Positions 12,166 through 24,130 of a stretch of DNA of 64,000 bases are shown here, in pieces. Where the stretch lies: the NCBI GenBank assembly GCA_013397935.1, contig VZRN01004246.1, positions 1-64,000 of the forward strand. The letters are read 5' to 3'. The DNA is from Dasyornis broadbenti. Taxonomy: Eukaryota; Chordata; Aves; Passeriformes; Dasyornithidae. A model generated the notes under the pieces. It saw only the letters and a program-made list of their open reading frames with translations, was not told the origin of the DNA and did not search any database. Numbering within the stretch: the first letter of the stretch is position 1; each line of letters opens with the position of its first letter. Made by a program: the position numbers and the translations under genes.

Positions 12166-13930
12166 TTTTTTGTGTGCCTGCAGGTTGAAGGCTGACAGGG
12201 CTTCACTCAGTTACCCAGCCAGGAAAAAGATGGGCACCTCTGGAGATACAGGCAAGCCTTAGCAGGAGGGGAATACTTTCTCAAAGCCTGTTTGCATCCA
12301 TGGGCTAAAGGAGCCCAGTAAGAGCAACACCTGGCACCAGCACAGATGGGACTCACTCCCTTGCCAGCAACCCCAAATACCAAGATCGGGGTCCTCAGAG
12401 CATTCCCCAAGGCCATGTTAAGAGCAGAGCTGGGAAGGGACAGGGCAGCCTTTCTCTTTGTTTGGAGAAAGTTTTACTGCACTGGGTAACACCGTCTAAC
12501 TCCACTTTCTTTCAGGGATTCATTGCCTCCTTCCAGAGCGATTGAGCAGGCGAATGTGTCCAAAAGCAGATGGATCCGCTAAGCGGTTCTTTCTTGCACA
12601 TTATCTCATACAGTTTGGGTGCAATAAAACTTCCAGGCAGAACAAATCTTCAAGCTTGTGCTGTGCCTTATTTTTAGCTGTGAAGTACGTCTGTTTTAGT
12701 GCTCCTAATCCCTAGCTTGGTAGTAATTTATGGAGCAAGCTCTTGGCTTGCTTTGGCCAGAAGATTTGTAGTAAAACTTTTATAAGTTGCAGAGATAAAT
12801 CCCATGGACTCTTGCAGTCTCGGGGGACTCTCCTCTAGAAGTGTGTTTTGCTGAACACTCCCTCAGCATGGGAGTATGTTCAGGCGAGAAAGCATCAGAT
12901 GGCTGAGAATAAACTATCCTGGGTGTCATCATGATCTGCAAATCACCTGGAAGGGGAAATCAGGGGAAGCCATGGATTCCTCAGTCTCAGACACTCAGCC
13001 AGAGTTTGGAGAGTACCTGCCCAGCAGGAGCTGTTAGTCCCTGATTTAGGTCCTTCTAGGGGCAAACCCTAGAGATGAGCAATGCTATCAGGCTATGCCA
13101 AGCAATGAGACGCCTGAGAGAAGAATGGTAACTCTGGCTTTAATGGAGTAATTGGGGTGACAAACCACTTGCTCATAAAGAGATACCTGCATGTATATCA
13201 CCTTGGAGATTTTGGCATGGTCAAGGCTGTTGCTTAAGAACAGGGGCAGTAGCAAATGTCTCTTTCTCCACTGCCTTGAGCTCCCTTAGGGAAGGGCTTT
13301 GCAGGATGAAGCACTGCTTTATGCTTCAGTGGAGCAGGGGGTTGAAAAAAGTCAAGGAGCAGAGAAGGGGAATGGGATTGAGACATGTGACCCCACAGCA
13401 TACTCTTCCAGACCCCAGTGGAAACATGGGCCCATAGCTGTGCTCTCAGTTCACCCACCCAAAGGCTATGTGTAGCACCAGACCTGGCTTTCTAGAAGCC
13501 CAGATGTTTTGTAGAGCTGGTAGCTCTCAGAGATGCCCTGTGCCCTGTCCCTGAGCCTTGTCCCTGAGCCCAACAGCTGGGGCAGGAGCCGCTGTGTACT
13601 GACCATGGCACATGGTAGCAGGAGGATGGCAATTCACCATCTGCACACCACACTGTGAAGGGCTGGCATTTGCTTTGCAGATGTTTTTAGATTCATGCAG
13701 ACCCATATCCTCAAATACTTCATATTCCCAGGAGCACTTTCTCTGAAGTGAGGGAATATTTCCAGAAACTATAAAGGAAGGAAGGAAGGTCAACTCCAGA
13801 GAGGAGGTGCTGCAATTCACAAAACTTTATAACCCAAGCAGGTACCAAGGTTAGCTGCAGCTGATGGGTACATGACCTCCTGGTGTGATGGCTGCTCCAA
13901 AAATGGAACAATCTTCTCTGTGCTTGGCAT
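12166..13930. other. Non-coding stretch, nothing recognised
   Basis: No open frame with family resemblance, RNA gene or clear repeat was seen. A short AT-rich patch near 12,640-12,780 is unremarkable. Confidence 0.5.
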
Positions 13931-14110
13931 AGGATCATGGAATCATAGAACAGTTTGGGTTGGAAGGGACCTTAAAGATCACTTTGTTTCAATCCCGCGA
14001 TCACAGGCAGGGACATCTTCCACAAGAGCAGGTTACTCAAAGCCCTGTCCAACCTGGCATTGAACATTTTCAGGGATGGAGCATCTACAACTTCTCTAGG
14101 CTCTAGGATA
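13931..14110 (-). mobile_element. CR1 LINE 3' end
   Basis: The block begins with AATCATAGAACAGTTTGGGT and GGAAGGGACCTTAAAGATC. This is the reverse complement of the avian CR1 3' terminus. It continues through CAGGGACATCTTCCACAAGA and GTCCAACCTGGCATTGAACA before homology is lost near 14,110. The element is therefore on the minus strand, heavily 5'-truncated, and non-functional. Confidence 0.92.
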
Positions 14111-16649
14111 GCCCTCGGGTGCTGTTGTCTGCTGTTATAGTGGGGAGAACAGGTCTTTCTTAAATGTTTCCAGGTAACTATGTCAGGGATAAAGTCATCT
14201 AATGCCCAAATTTAGTGCCTTTGTGTCTGTTTGATGTTCTTTGGCAAAAGTAGAGAGCAGAGTCAGTCCCGTCACAACCTGTTGGGAGTTGATCAGTCTG
14301 AGCTGAGCAGGGTAATGCCCTGAGAGGTGTCCTCCTCACACAGACCTGGCTCTTCTCCCAGAAATACAGTTAGACCAGTTCCATTGTCCACCGGCGATCT
14401 CTTCCTGGGAGGAAAGTCCTCCAAACACCATCTGGAGCTGGGAAACTTTGCAAAACCCCCTGTGTTTTCCTGTCTGTAGTGAACAATGTCTCCAATGAGG
14501 AATACCCGCCAGATTAGCAGCAGGATCCTGTACAAACCTCTGCCTTCTCACCCTCCTGACTGCCTGCTGGTCCCAAAAGCCTGCTGCTCCCTCTGCAGCT
14601 CACAGCCCACTCATCTTCTGCCCTGTCACCTTCCCCAGCCCCAGCCTGTTTCCCCATCCCTTGTAGGAGCAAAGCCGGTCTCCTGTCTCTCTGGAGAGGT
14701 GTCTGTCCTCCTGGGCATCCTCTCCACTGCTCCACAAAGCTCTGAGGGGGCACTGGGCTGTGCAGATGCCCTCTCCCAGGACCCACAAGGTTTTTGCCAG
14801 CATGGAACTGGCAAAAACTTCCAGTCCTTGTCCCCAGTGTCATGCAGAGATGTGGCCTCTTGGTGCACAGAGAAAATTCTGGATGATCAGGGCTCCCCAT
14901 GCAGCTCCCAAAAAGTTGACTTTCTTTTCTCATGTCTTTTCCCGTTTTCAGCCTGACTTCCCCATGAATAAGCAGGATTCACATAGCCTAAGGCAGATGA
15001 CACACATCTGGAGTGACCCAACCAGGATGGTCACTGCATCTTATCCACCATGGGGAAAGGGGAGAAAATGTTTCCTGAGCCAGCAGCAGGAATTGCAGCA
15101 GCTCCACTCAATCTGAGCAAGGACTGACCTTCTGGGCCGGGGGAGCAGCGGGCAAGGTCCCAAAGGGCCTGTGCAGAGAATTGTTGGCAAGCAGGTGTGC
15201 AGGCTCTGCTCTGCTCCCATTGCTGCTGTTGCTGCTGCTGCTGCTCTCGGCGGTCTGTGCTGCCCTCGCACGGCTGTCCTGGGTGCGATGCAAGGATCCT
15301 CCAAACCGACCAAAAGCACCCACAGACCCAGGCTGTGCCTGTTGGACACCCCGAGCAGCCATGGATTTACTGACAGTGCCACCCTGCTGTGAGATGGCTG
15401 CAGGGACCCCTGCCTCGGTGACGCTCCCTGGGAGCTGCAGCAGGTGCTCTGGGGCTGCTCACACAGCCCCTCAGTGAGCAACAGACATATCCCATAAGGA
15501 GGGATGTGTACCCCTCTCCCACATCACCCTCGCATCCTGATCCCAAGAAAGAGGCTCAGACCAGTTTCTCAGCAATGAGCTATATTCCAGGGGCTTACTT
15601 GAGATAGCGGGTTTTTGACACATTGCATAAATCCCTCTTTTCTGGTCACAGACTTCTACATCTGCCCTACTGCTTCCCTCCTTCCTGTGTACACCCCCGG
15701 CCGTGCTGCTCCTGCCACTGCAAATGGCACCCACAGGTGCCATTTCTCACAGGGAGCAGGTATGAATCCAGTGACACACAGGGAAACATCAGATTTTCTC
15801 CGTGTTTCACATAAATCTCCAGCCCACAGAGTCTCCCTCTGGTGCAGGGGTGGCTGTTGTTCCCTTTCCTGTATGGGTGGTCTGTTCTGCATCTAGACCT
15901 GTCCTTGCTTAAGGGAGGCTTGCTGTTAAATATTAAAGTGCCTTTATTTTCTAGGGCATCTAACCTCAAGGTCCATCTTCTCATGACCCTGTGCCATAGG
16001 TGCAGATGTCCTGGATTGTTATGCTCCTTCTCTCTCAGGTGTCCCACTCAGCTTGGAGCCACATGCAGCAACAACAGCAGCTTGAAAAAAAAAAAAAATG
16101 GTCAAACTGGATGGTCTTGCCTTTTTCATGATTGGAAAGCTGTTGCCTGAAGGATCGTCCTCAGAAGATATACTGGGAAAATTCAAAACACTGGTGGGGT
16201 TTTGAATGGGGATGGGGTATAGTTTGGCCTCTTTCAGGAAATCTCTGTCTCACAGATATCCTCTGTGCTGCCTGCCTGTCCCTGAACCCAAGAATGTTTC
16301 TGTTCTGCCTGGAAGAAGAATTACACCTGACGAAGTCCACACAGCACCACTGCCCTTTCCACCATAGTTTTCCTGGCTTTTTACTTTCAAAACTTCAGCT
16401 TTTCAGAGGTTTTTTTTGGGTTTTTTTTTTCTCATAATAATAAACTAAATAAATAAAGATATCCCCAAAGCTCTGATTGTTTCAGGGTTCCACTGCACTG
16501 CACTGCACCTCTGAGCACTACTGGGCTCCTGAGCACCAGGCCCCAGGCAACCAGGAGAACTGCAGCATGGAGGAGAAATGTACCTGACACCTTCTGCAGA
16601 GCAAGCCACCATGATATCATTGCTTAAAGGGAGCTTGGCTTTTAAAAAG
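14111..16649. other. Non-coding stretch with simple repeats
   Basis: It holds a (TGC)n-like run at about 15,221-15,246 and homopolymers (A-run near 16,085-16,098; T-rich near 16,408-16,430). An apparent Leu-rich, Cys-containing frame at 15,181-15,477 begins at TTG, not ATG, and its leucine stretch is simply the translated TGC repeat. I do not call it a gene. Confidence 0.5.
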
Positions 16650-17838
16650 AGGACCTTTTCACAAAAGCAGATAGTGATGGGACAAGGGGGAATGACTTTA
16701 CACTAAAATAGGAGAGATTTATATTAGATGTCACAAAGAAATGTTTTTGCTGTGAGGATGTCGTGGTGCCAAAAGCCAGGCACCCACGACAGCCACTCAT
16801 TTGCACTCCCCTGCCACAGCTGGGCAGAGGAGAGGAAAAAAAAAAAATTTAAACAAAGGGTTCATGAGTTGAGATAAGGACTGGGAGAAAACACTTCAAG
16901 GGCAAAACAGGTTCAACTTAGAGGTACAAAGTGAATTTATTACTAACAGAGTCAGAGGAGGAGAATGAGAAGTAAAATAAGCCCTTAAAGACGCCTTTTT
17001 CCCCCAGCGCCTCCTTCCTTCCAGCTGACAGTGGAGGGAGACGGGGCTGGGGATTTCATCGCCAAGATCTTCTTCCACCACTCAGCGAGGAGAGTCCTTC
17101 CCCTGCTGCGCCATGAGGTCCCTCCCACAGGAGACAGTTCCCCATGAACTCCTCCAACGTGGGTCCATCTCATGAGCAGCAGCACACACACACACCTGCT
17201 GCAACGTGAGCCCCCCATGGGCAGACAGTCCTCCCAAAACTGCTGTGGNCATGGACCCCATGGGCTGCAGGGGCACAGCTGCTCCACCATGGTCCTCACC
17301 ACGGCCTGTAGAGCCATCTCTGGTGCCTGGAGCACCTCCTCCCCCTCCCTCTCCACTGACCTTGGTGTCTCCATGTTGTTTCCCTCACATGTTCTCACCT
17401 CCTCCTCTTCTCTGGCAAAAAAAACTGTATGCCCTTTGTTTTGATTTCTTCTTAAATATGTTATCGCAGAGGTATAACCAGCCTCTCCAATTGACCCAGG
17501 CTTGGCCAGCAGCATGTTCCATCATCTTCAGAGCCATCAGAGATTGGCTCTGCTGGACATGGTGGAAGTTTCCAGAAGCTTCTCACAGGAACCATCTTTG
17601 TGACCTCTCCACTACCACAAACCAGACCAAGCAAAACCAGCATAGAGGGTGATGACACACTGGCACAGGCTAGCCATAGAAGTTCTGTATATCCCTCCCC
17701 GGAAAGTATTCAAGGCCAGGTTGGATGAGTTTTGACCTTCTGATCTAGAGGAAGGTGACCTTGCCCGGGGCAGGGGGAGTTGCAATAAGGTCATCTTTAA
17801 AGCCCCTTTCACCCCAAACCATTCTGTGATTCTATGAC
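16650..17838 (+). mobile_element. CR1 LINE 3' part, split by an LTR insertion
   Basis: The left piece (about 16,650-16,758) reads GATGGGACAAGGGGGAATGA through TGCTGTGAGGA. The right piece (about 17,643-17,838) resumes at GAGGGTGATGACACACTGGC and runs through TTCAAGGCCAGGTTGGATGA to CCATTCTGTGATTCTATGA. Joined, the two match consecutive parts of avian CR1, so an 884-bp element landed inside an existing CR1 copy. GAGGA on the left and GAGGG on the right may be the diverged target duplication. Confidence 0.88.
16759..17642 (-). mobile_element. Endogenous retrovirus solo-type LTR nested in CR1
   Basis: On the plus strand it starts TGTCGTGG and ends CAAAACCAGCA; read on the minus strand it runs TG to CA, as LTRs do. 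Internal landmarks are GTTGAGATAAGGACTG, GGAGCACCTCCTCCCCCTCC, CTTGGTGTCT, TAAATATGTTATCGCAGAGG and CCAGAAGCTTCTCACAGGAA. I recall these from a common LTR family of passerines and other birds. No gag, pol or env sequence is attached, so this appears to be a solo LTR left by recombination. An undetermined base (N) lies at 17,249. The minus orientation is inferred from my recollection of the family. Confidence 0.82.
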
Positions 17839-20800
17839 AACCCTGGCATTGGGTATCCCAGTGCTCTTCTGTCATCAAGGGGAAGGAGCAGAGTTCAGCG
17901 ATTTGAAGCCTGGTGCTGTCCTCGCCCCTGACGTGACTTTCTCAGCAGTAAAAGAGGAGTCACACAACGCCCAGAGAAGCTCCAGTCTGACGGGTCAGAG
18001 TTGCTGGGTACTACTGGTCCTGTGGAGCGGGGAAAGGGGACAGAGGTTTGCGAGCTGCTGGTCTGCAGCAGTGCGGGAACTCAGAGGAGGCAGATGCCGC
18101 TCGGGAAGTGAAACTCTGCCCTGGTCAGCAGCCGGGAGAGGGCAGCAGCAGCCTGAGCAGCGTGGCCGTGAAGGCTGCCTGCATCCCGGGCCTCGCTGAG
18201 GACTGCCCCCTCTCCCCCCGCAGCCGCCCAGCCCTGACTGAGCACTCTGTGGTCCAACCTGAGGGCTGCTGATCCCGCTGGAATACACACACACCAGCCC
18301 CATGCCCGCTCCTGAGGTAAACCTCCTCCTCCATCAAAACCACTACATGATGGAGACGAGGATCCAAGAGGGTAGAGCGAGTTTAGCACTGGGATCTCAA
18401 TCTCACCATCTTATCCCTAATTCCCAGCTGCAGCATCACCCAGATCGCAAAGGCATGGATATGGGCTTGTGGGGGCAGGAGCAATGGGACTTTTTGTACC
18501 AGCAATAAAGACCTTTTCTATCCCATGTGAACCACAAACCAGGAGAGGCCTCCAGGAGCAGCTGCTTAAGAAGCAGCATCCCATCCTGCCCTGATTCACA
18601 GATATCAGCAGCTACAAGGGATGGCTTCTAATTTTACACCAGCCTACAAGGGGTCAACCTGCCAACGGCCAGAAGCAGGGCTGGTGTAATTAGTGGAGCT
18701 GGGCCCGTAGGCACAGAGAAATATCTTCAGGCAGAGAAGTCAGATGTCCCGGGAACAGCAGCTGAGATTTGCTGGAGAGATGAAGAGTTATTCTGCCGTG
18801 AGACTGAGGGGCAGAAATATGACGGGTATGTCCCTGGGTGTGAACAATGAAAAGACAGCCTGCGGACAGTCACTAAGGGTTTTGGGAAGCAGCCAAGCCT
18901 TGCCCATGGACAGGGTCTCCTTGTGCAATGCCCAGGAGGTGGCTCCATGGGCAGCATCCAGGTGCTGACGGCTGGCACCAGGGAGATGCTGCCCAGAGCC
19001 AGGAGAAAAATCCACCCTCCAGAACATTCTCGGTTTTCCTTTGTAAATAAATTCTCATGTTCCACATCTCTGGGCTGGTTTTTGTTGGTTACTTGGTTTT
19101 TGCTTGCTATCTCATCCTATAAATTTAATGCCTTCAGAAAGTCAGACTCAAATATTGCCTGGTTCTTCAGTGAGTCTCTGACTGCACTTTATTTTGGTGA
19201 AAAACAGAAACTTAAGATGCCTAAACACAACAAAACTAATCTCAAGTTTTTAAAATCCTCCTTAAAAGGCCGATCTCTCTCTGACCTTCATAGATTTAAC
19301 TCTCTGTGACTTAAAACACTGCGTCAACACTTGAGACCAAGTGTTTAGTCCTGCTTAGCAGGCTCCAGCACTCAGCTGTCTGTTCTGGGAGGAGGGCTGC
19401 CAAGTTGCCCATGGTTTCGGGAGCTGGCTCACCTTCCCCTGTTTATCAGCTCACTAGCACTTTCTCCCTTTAATAGCAATGCAATCCAGCAAGCCATGTG
19501 ACCCTGTGGGGACCAGGAGCCCTCTGAGTGCCGGGAGGTTTTGTTTCATGTCCCCAGGTTGCTGGCTGGTGGTTTTGGACTGAGCTCCCTAAACACCAGC
19601 CCAGCCCTTGCTGCTGCCAGTCAGGTCCTGGCAGGAGAGCAGTCCCTATAAATAGCCATGTGTATAAGTCGCCTCTCTCTGCTTCACTCTCAGCTGAGTG
19701 TTTGCCTGTGTCTCTCAGCACGCAGTGCTTCACGTTTCTCCCAGGTGCTTGCAATGCACAGCGGTGGGAGCAGCTGGGATGGCTCAAGCCCCCACACAGG
19801 CACCTGTCCCCAGCCCCACACAGAGGGATTCTGAGTTCTCAGCAGCCTCAAAACCTTAAACCCCACCCTTAAAGCAACCAGAGTCATCTCCGTGGTGTCC
19901 TCTCTAGGATGAGAACTTGCCGTGGTGGCAGGGATGGAACAGACTGTGCAAAGCTGCTGGCCATGGGCAACAAAATATTGGGGTCCAAGGAGCGAGCCCA
20001 GGCTCTGCACACTGCAGTGGCAGCTGGGCAGTGCTCCCCACGCCTCCTTTTGCGGTGACAGAGATGGATGAAAATCCCTGGAGCAGCAGTTGTGGAGACC
20101 TAAGGCAATGCTCACTACTTTTTTGCAGAGCAGAAGTGAAGAGCCAGGGAAGGATGCAACCAGACTCAAACATCCAGGTGTTAGTGCAGGTATTAACTGT
20201 GATGTGACACTGGTCTGAGCATCCCCGTCAGCAATTTCTCCTGGCACAGTGTGGCTGGACACATCTGGGAAAAGCCACCGTGCTTTCAGACAGGGGTGAT
20301 CTTTGCACAGCACCAAGCATCCTGCCATCTCGCTCCGGGACAGGACTGCTCCCAGTTCCAGGATAGCAGTGTGAATCAGAGCAGAGCAGGGCTGGCAGGG
20401 CAGCAACTGCACTGCAGCACTTGGGGTTTTTGCTACCTTCATTTCACTGTGTGGGCAGCCCAAGCTGTGACCATAATAAATAAAGTGACAGCCAGGGAGC
20501 AGAGCTCTCTGGTTTCCTGTACACCTCAGGCTGGCCAGGGTAAACACACAACAAGCCTGCACTTCAGACGGGGCCATGCCCACAGCACGACAGACAGAGC
20601 CTGGACACGTGCCGAGCCAGCCAGAGCAAAGCCGCTGAGCAGGAGGCTTCACAGGGCAGGTCCCACACAAGGCAAATAGGCTGGTGCTGAAGGGCACAGC
20701 CCCATTGCCCCAAGATGCCCTGCATCCAGCCGGCACCTGCACCCCTGGAGTGGTCACCCACGTCTCTAGGATGTCAGGGACAGTCACTGGAGCTGGCTTC

Positions 20801-23569
20801 CAGGGCATGTGTGTGCCTTATCCTTGCCCAGGCTGCAGGGTTGTGGAGGATCATCAGACAGGCAGCACTGAAATGGGCACTGGGGTAGGAGAGGCTTCTC
20901 GCCATCAGCCAGGCCGGCACATGAAGAGACACATCCTGTGACAGTCCCCTCTGCACAGAAACCATGAGACAACACCACAGACTTCAGATGTGTTCATCTC
21001 CAGTCCCCACTGCCCTTTTCTATCACATCATCCAGGCAGAAATCCAGCAAACTCATCCAGCACGGTGAGGACCAGCATCCCGGTCCCTCAGCACATCATC
21101 ATGAAAGGGCACTTGCACATCAACAAGACACATCTCACTTCAAGACTGGCCCAATTCCAGCTCTCAAGCTCAAGAGCCTTCCTGATCTCTTCTCCTAGCC
21201 CAGTATATGGGAGCCCAGTTCATGGATATGACTGCTTCCTCCTGGCAAAAGAGCTGAGCACACCTTTGAGAACACCGCAGCAGTGAGTCAGGCAAAGCTG
21301 CGGACATGGAGGGAGGGCAGCACACAGCTCTTATGGCCCAGCTCAGCTTGTCCTGTGTGGTTTTGTGGCAGTGTAATGTAACCCCCAGACATCTGCTCAC
21401 GTGTCCAAATCTTGATCTGACCAGACAAGAGCTGTCAGCTTCCTCTCTGCTCAGAGGAGAGGGAAAGGGAAGAGAGAGCCTATGGTCCCTAAATCCAGTC
21501 ATTTTGGGCTGCTGAGAGAGAGACCAGCTGTTGGACAGGATGCTGCAGACAGCTTGAACATGTCCTTTTGCCATGGCAGAATGGAGCAGCTGGAACATGT
21601 CCTTTTGGAAACCTTTGTGCCACAGCACAAAGGAGGAGCTGGGAGGTGTGTGGAGCTCATAATTCTTGTCTGAGCCTAAGGATGGAGCATGGGAAGAGCT
21701 GCAATGTCAGAGCTGCCGTGTGCCAAGGAGGTCCTGCCCCAAGGACCCCTGGGTGCGTGCAGCCCCATCGATCACTACCAAACCTCCTCCTTCTTCACCC
21801 AACATTGCAGCTCCCTAGCTTTGCTCAGAGCTGGTGGCCGAGCATACTCCAGATTCCCACTACATCCCTCCTCGCGGCACACCACTGACGGGGCCAGCTC
21901 CAATCTCCTACACAGAGACCCCTCCAAATCAAGTTCTGCTCTCAGATTCCCACCCCCAAGGGCTGCAGAGCTGGGGAAATCCCCGGATCCTCGGCTCAGC
22001 TCAGGTCTCCAGCACTGCAGCAGCAGAGAAAGCAGCGCATGGCTCCCAGCCAGTGCTGGCGCCAAGCAGCCCAGCTCCCGGTGCACTGTGAGCACCACGA
22101 GGCATTGAGGAAAGCTCAGGGTCTGCTCCCAGGAGAGGACCCAGGGCCAAATGCGTGCTGCAGCCCGCCCAACTCTGCTCCTTCAAGAGGAGCTGGCCAA
22201 TCCTGGAAAATGCTCAGTGTCCCTTAGCTCACGCAGGCTGCATAGAGCAGAGCCGTATCGAGAGGCAGGAACGGGAAAATGAGAAGCTGGATGGAGGGAA
22301 CCTCTCACTTTTCAGGACCAGCCTCTCCTACATCCCCAGGTTCCCAAAATCCATATGAGTCACTAGCTGAGGGCAGCTGAGAGCAGGCTGATGAAACCAG
22401 ACCCTTCTGCAAAGCACCTGAGAGGCCACGTGAGCTGACTCAAGGAGGGACATCCCCAGACTTGGCACAGCCCCAGCACGTGTAGCGCAGGCAGGATGGA
22501 TCTGGCCAAATGTGGCTGCTGAGGCAGTAGCCTCCGCCACGAGCAGATGTGCCACATTGGGCTATTCCTTGGGGCATGTGGGCACCAAGCCTCAGCCATG
22601 GCTGAGCACAACGCTCACAGTGCAGCCAGGAGCTGGGACAGGCATTTCTCACCCCACACACACAGCCTCCACCTCTCCCAAAGTCTGATATGGTGGGGTT
22701 GCATGAGAGAGGTGGGATGAAGGAAAACACCAGTTTATTATCATAGGGATGCACAGGAGGTGGGATAGCTCATGGGCGTGGTTCTGTGGTGTTGAAGAGA
22801 TAGGATGGGACAGCAGTAGGTAGTCTTTTGTTACTGTGGGGTTCAGAGATGTGCCAGGATATGATGGACAAGGATCAATTTGTCGCTGAAGGGCTGCAGA
22901 GGAAGACTGTGACCACTTCTGCCAGCCTACAGAGCCTTCTGTTTTTTCAGGGGAAGTATTGCTGCTTGGGTGCTGCACACACCTGGGACATGTGGCCATT
23001 ATCTCTGAACAGGCAGCTTGCCTGTGGGGAGGAAAACACTGGGTCCATCCCAGGGCTCCAGGAGTGCCAGCCTCGGTAGCATCATGTGGGGAAACCCCAA
23101 ACCACACCTGGTCTCAGGTGCCACCAGAGAGGAAAGCTCCCAATGGATCTTCAGCAGCTGGTTTCCTGTAGCAGACTTTCAACACATTTTTTTCCCTCTT
23201 GAAAATTTTCACCGTGATGAAATGGCAAATCCAACCCATTTCCAAGGCTAAGTAGGCTGGGTGATGGATGAGTCCTGCAAAAGAGGGATGCAAACACACA
23301 CCACAAGCTGTGAGGAGGAACGAACCTTTCCTTCAACTCACCGACACAAACTCCGTGGCCAGATTTCACCCTGCATGTTCCCCATCAAATAAACCACCAT
23401 AACAACAAACCCCAAAGAAATGCCCCGCCCAGGGGCAAGAGAAACTGAGTCACAGGTAGGACCTGCCTGCCTCCACTCCTTCAGGATGCAGGGATGGGGG
23501 CAGGCACGGTTAGTGAATACAGGAGATGCTGACACCCAAGAGTACCCAGGAGGGCTGTGCACTCTCGGG
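17839..23569. other. Non-coding stretch, nothing recognised
   Basis: It includes the longest open frame of the window (minus strand, 19,690-20,808, 372 codons). Its translation is compositionally odd (rich in Cys, Ser, Leu, Pro), shows no domain I recognise and overlaps other frames. No exon with family resemblance, RNA gene or transposon was seen. A short direct repeat, GAACATGTCCTTTTG, occurs twice at about 21,557 and 21,594. Confidence 0.5.
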
Positions 23570-24130
23570 GGGTTCCTGAGCCTCGGCGGCGGCACCCGCG
23601 CTCCGGAGGGCACAGCACATCAGTGTGCCACGGTGGGATCCCCATACCAGCGCTCCGGCCGGAGCGGGACGGGGAGCCCTGCGGGGCACCGCGAGCACCG
23701 GGAAGGCGGCGGGCAGCTGGTCCGAATCCCTCTTGGTCCCGGGGGGCGGCTCACAGGCAGGAAGCGTCCCGGGCTGGCGGCGGCAGATTGGCAGAGCCCT
23801 GCTCCAATGGAGCGGCGGCGGCAGCTCCGGCGGCTTCGCACCGCCTGCGCTACCGGCCCCAGCCAGCCCGGTGCGGGCGCCCCGCTCCCGGCCCCGCTCC
23901 CGCTCCCGGCTCCCGCTGCCTTAGCGCCATGGACACATAGCCGCGGCGCCACGCAGGAAGGTAGGGAACTGTGCCCCTGTCCCCAGTCCGCGGGGGGAAC
24001 GAGTCGCCGCCGCGCCGACTTCGCGGTGAGGGACGCGCGGCTGCGGTCAGGCGGCTCCCGGAGCAGTTTGCTGCCCGGGCGGAGAAAGTTGTGCGGGTGT
24101 GTGTGGATGTCTGTGTGGCTGTGTCCCCTC
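23570..24130. promoter_or_regulatory. CpG island, probable promoter
   Basis: CpG density rises sharply here, with frequent CGGCGG, GCGCC and CCGCGG, while neighbouring DNA is CpG-poor as usual for vertebrates. GC-box-like GGGCGG and CCCCGC motifs are present and no TATA box is obvious. Two good splice donors follow: GGAAG/GTAGGG (exon end 23,960) and TCGCG/GTGAGG (exon end 24,025), both on the plus strand. The simplest reading is the non-coding first exon of IL11RA, about 17.6 kb upstream of the coding start. A leftward promoter for a neighbour is equally compatible. Confidence 0.6.

Noticed and set aside
15181..15477. Apparent secreted Cys-rich 98-residue peptide with a Leu-rich leader
   Set aside because: The frame begins at TTG, not ATG, and the leader is the translation of a TGC trinucleotide run. 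No acceptor or donor pattern supports it as an exon.
17082..17652. Several frames around 17.1-17.65 kb on both strands
   Set aside because: They lie within the LTR, which is non-coding. The openness reflects its GC-rich internal repeats.
19690..20808. Longest open frame of the window, 372 codons on the minus strand
   Set aside because: The translation is low in domain-like structure and rich in Cys, Ser, Leu and Pro. It overlaps open frames on the other strand and matches no family I recognise. A frame of this length can occur by chance in GC-rich vertebrate DNA, and vertebrate genes of this size are rarely single-exon.
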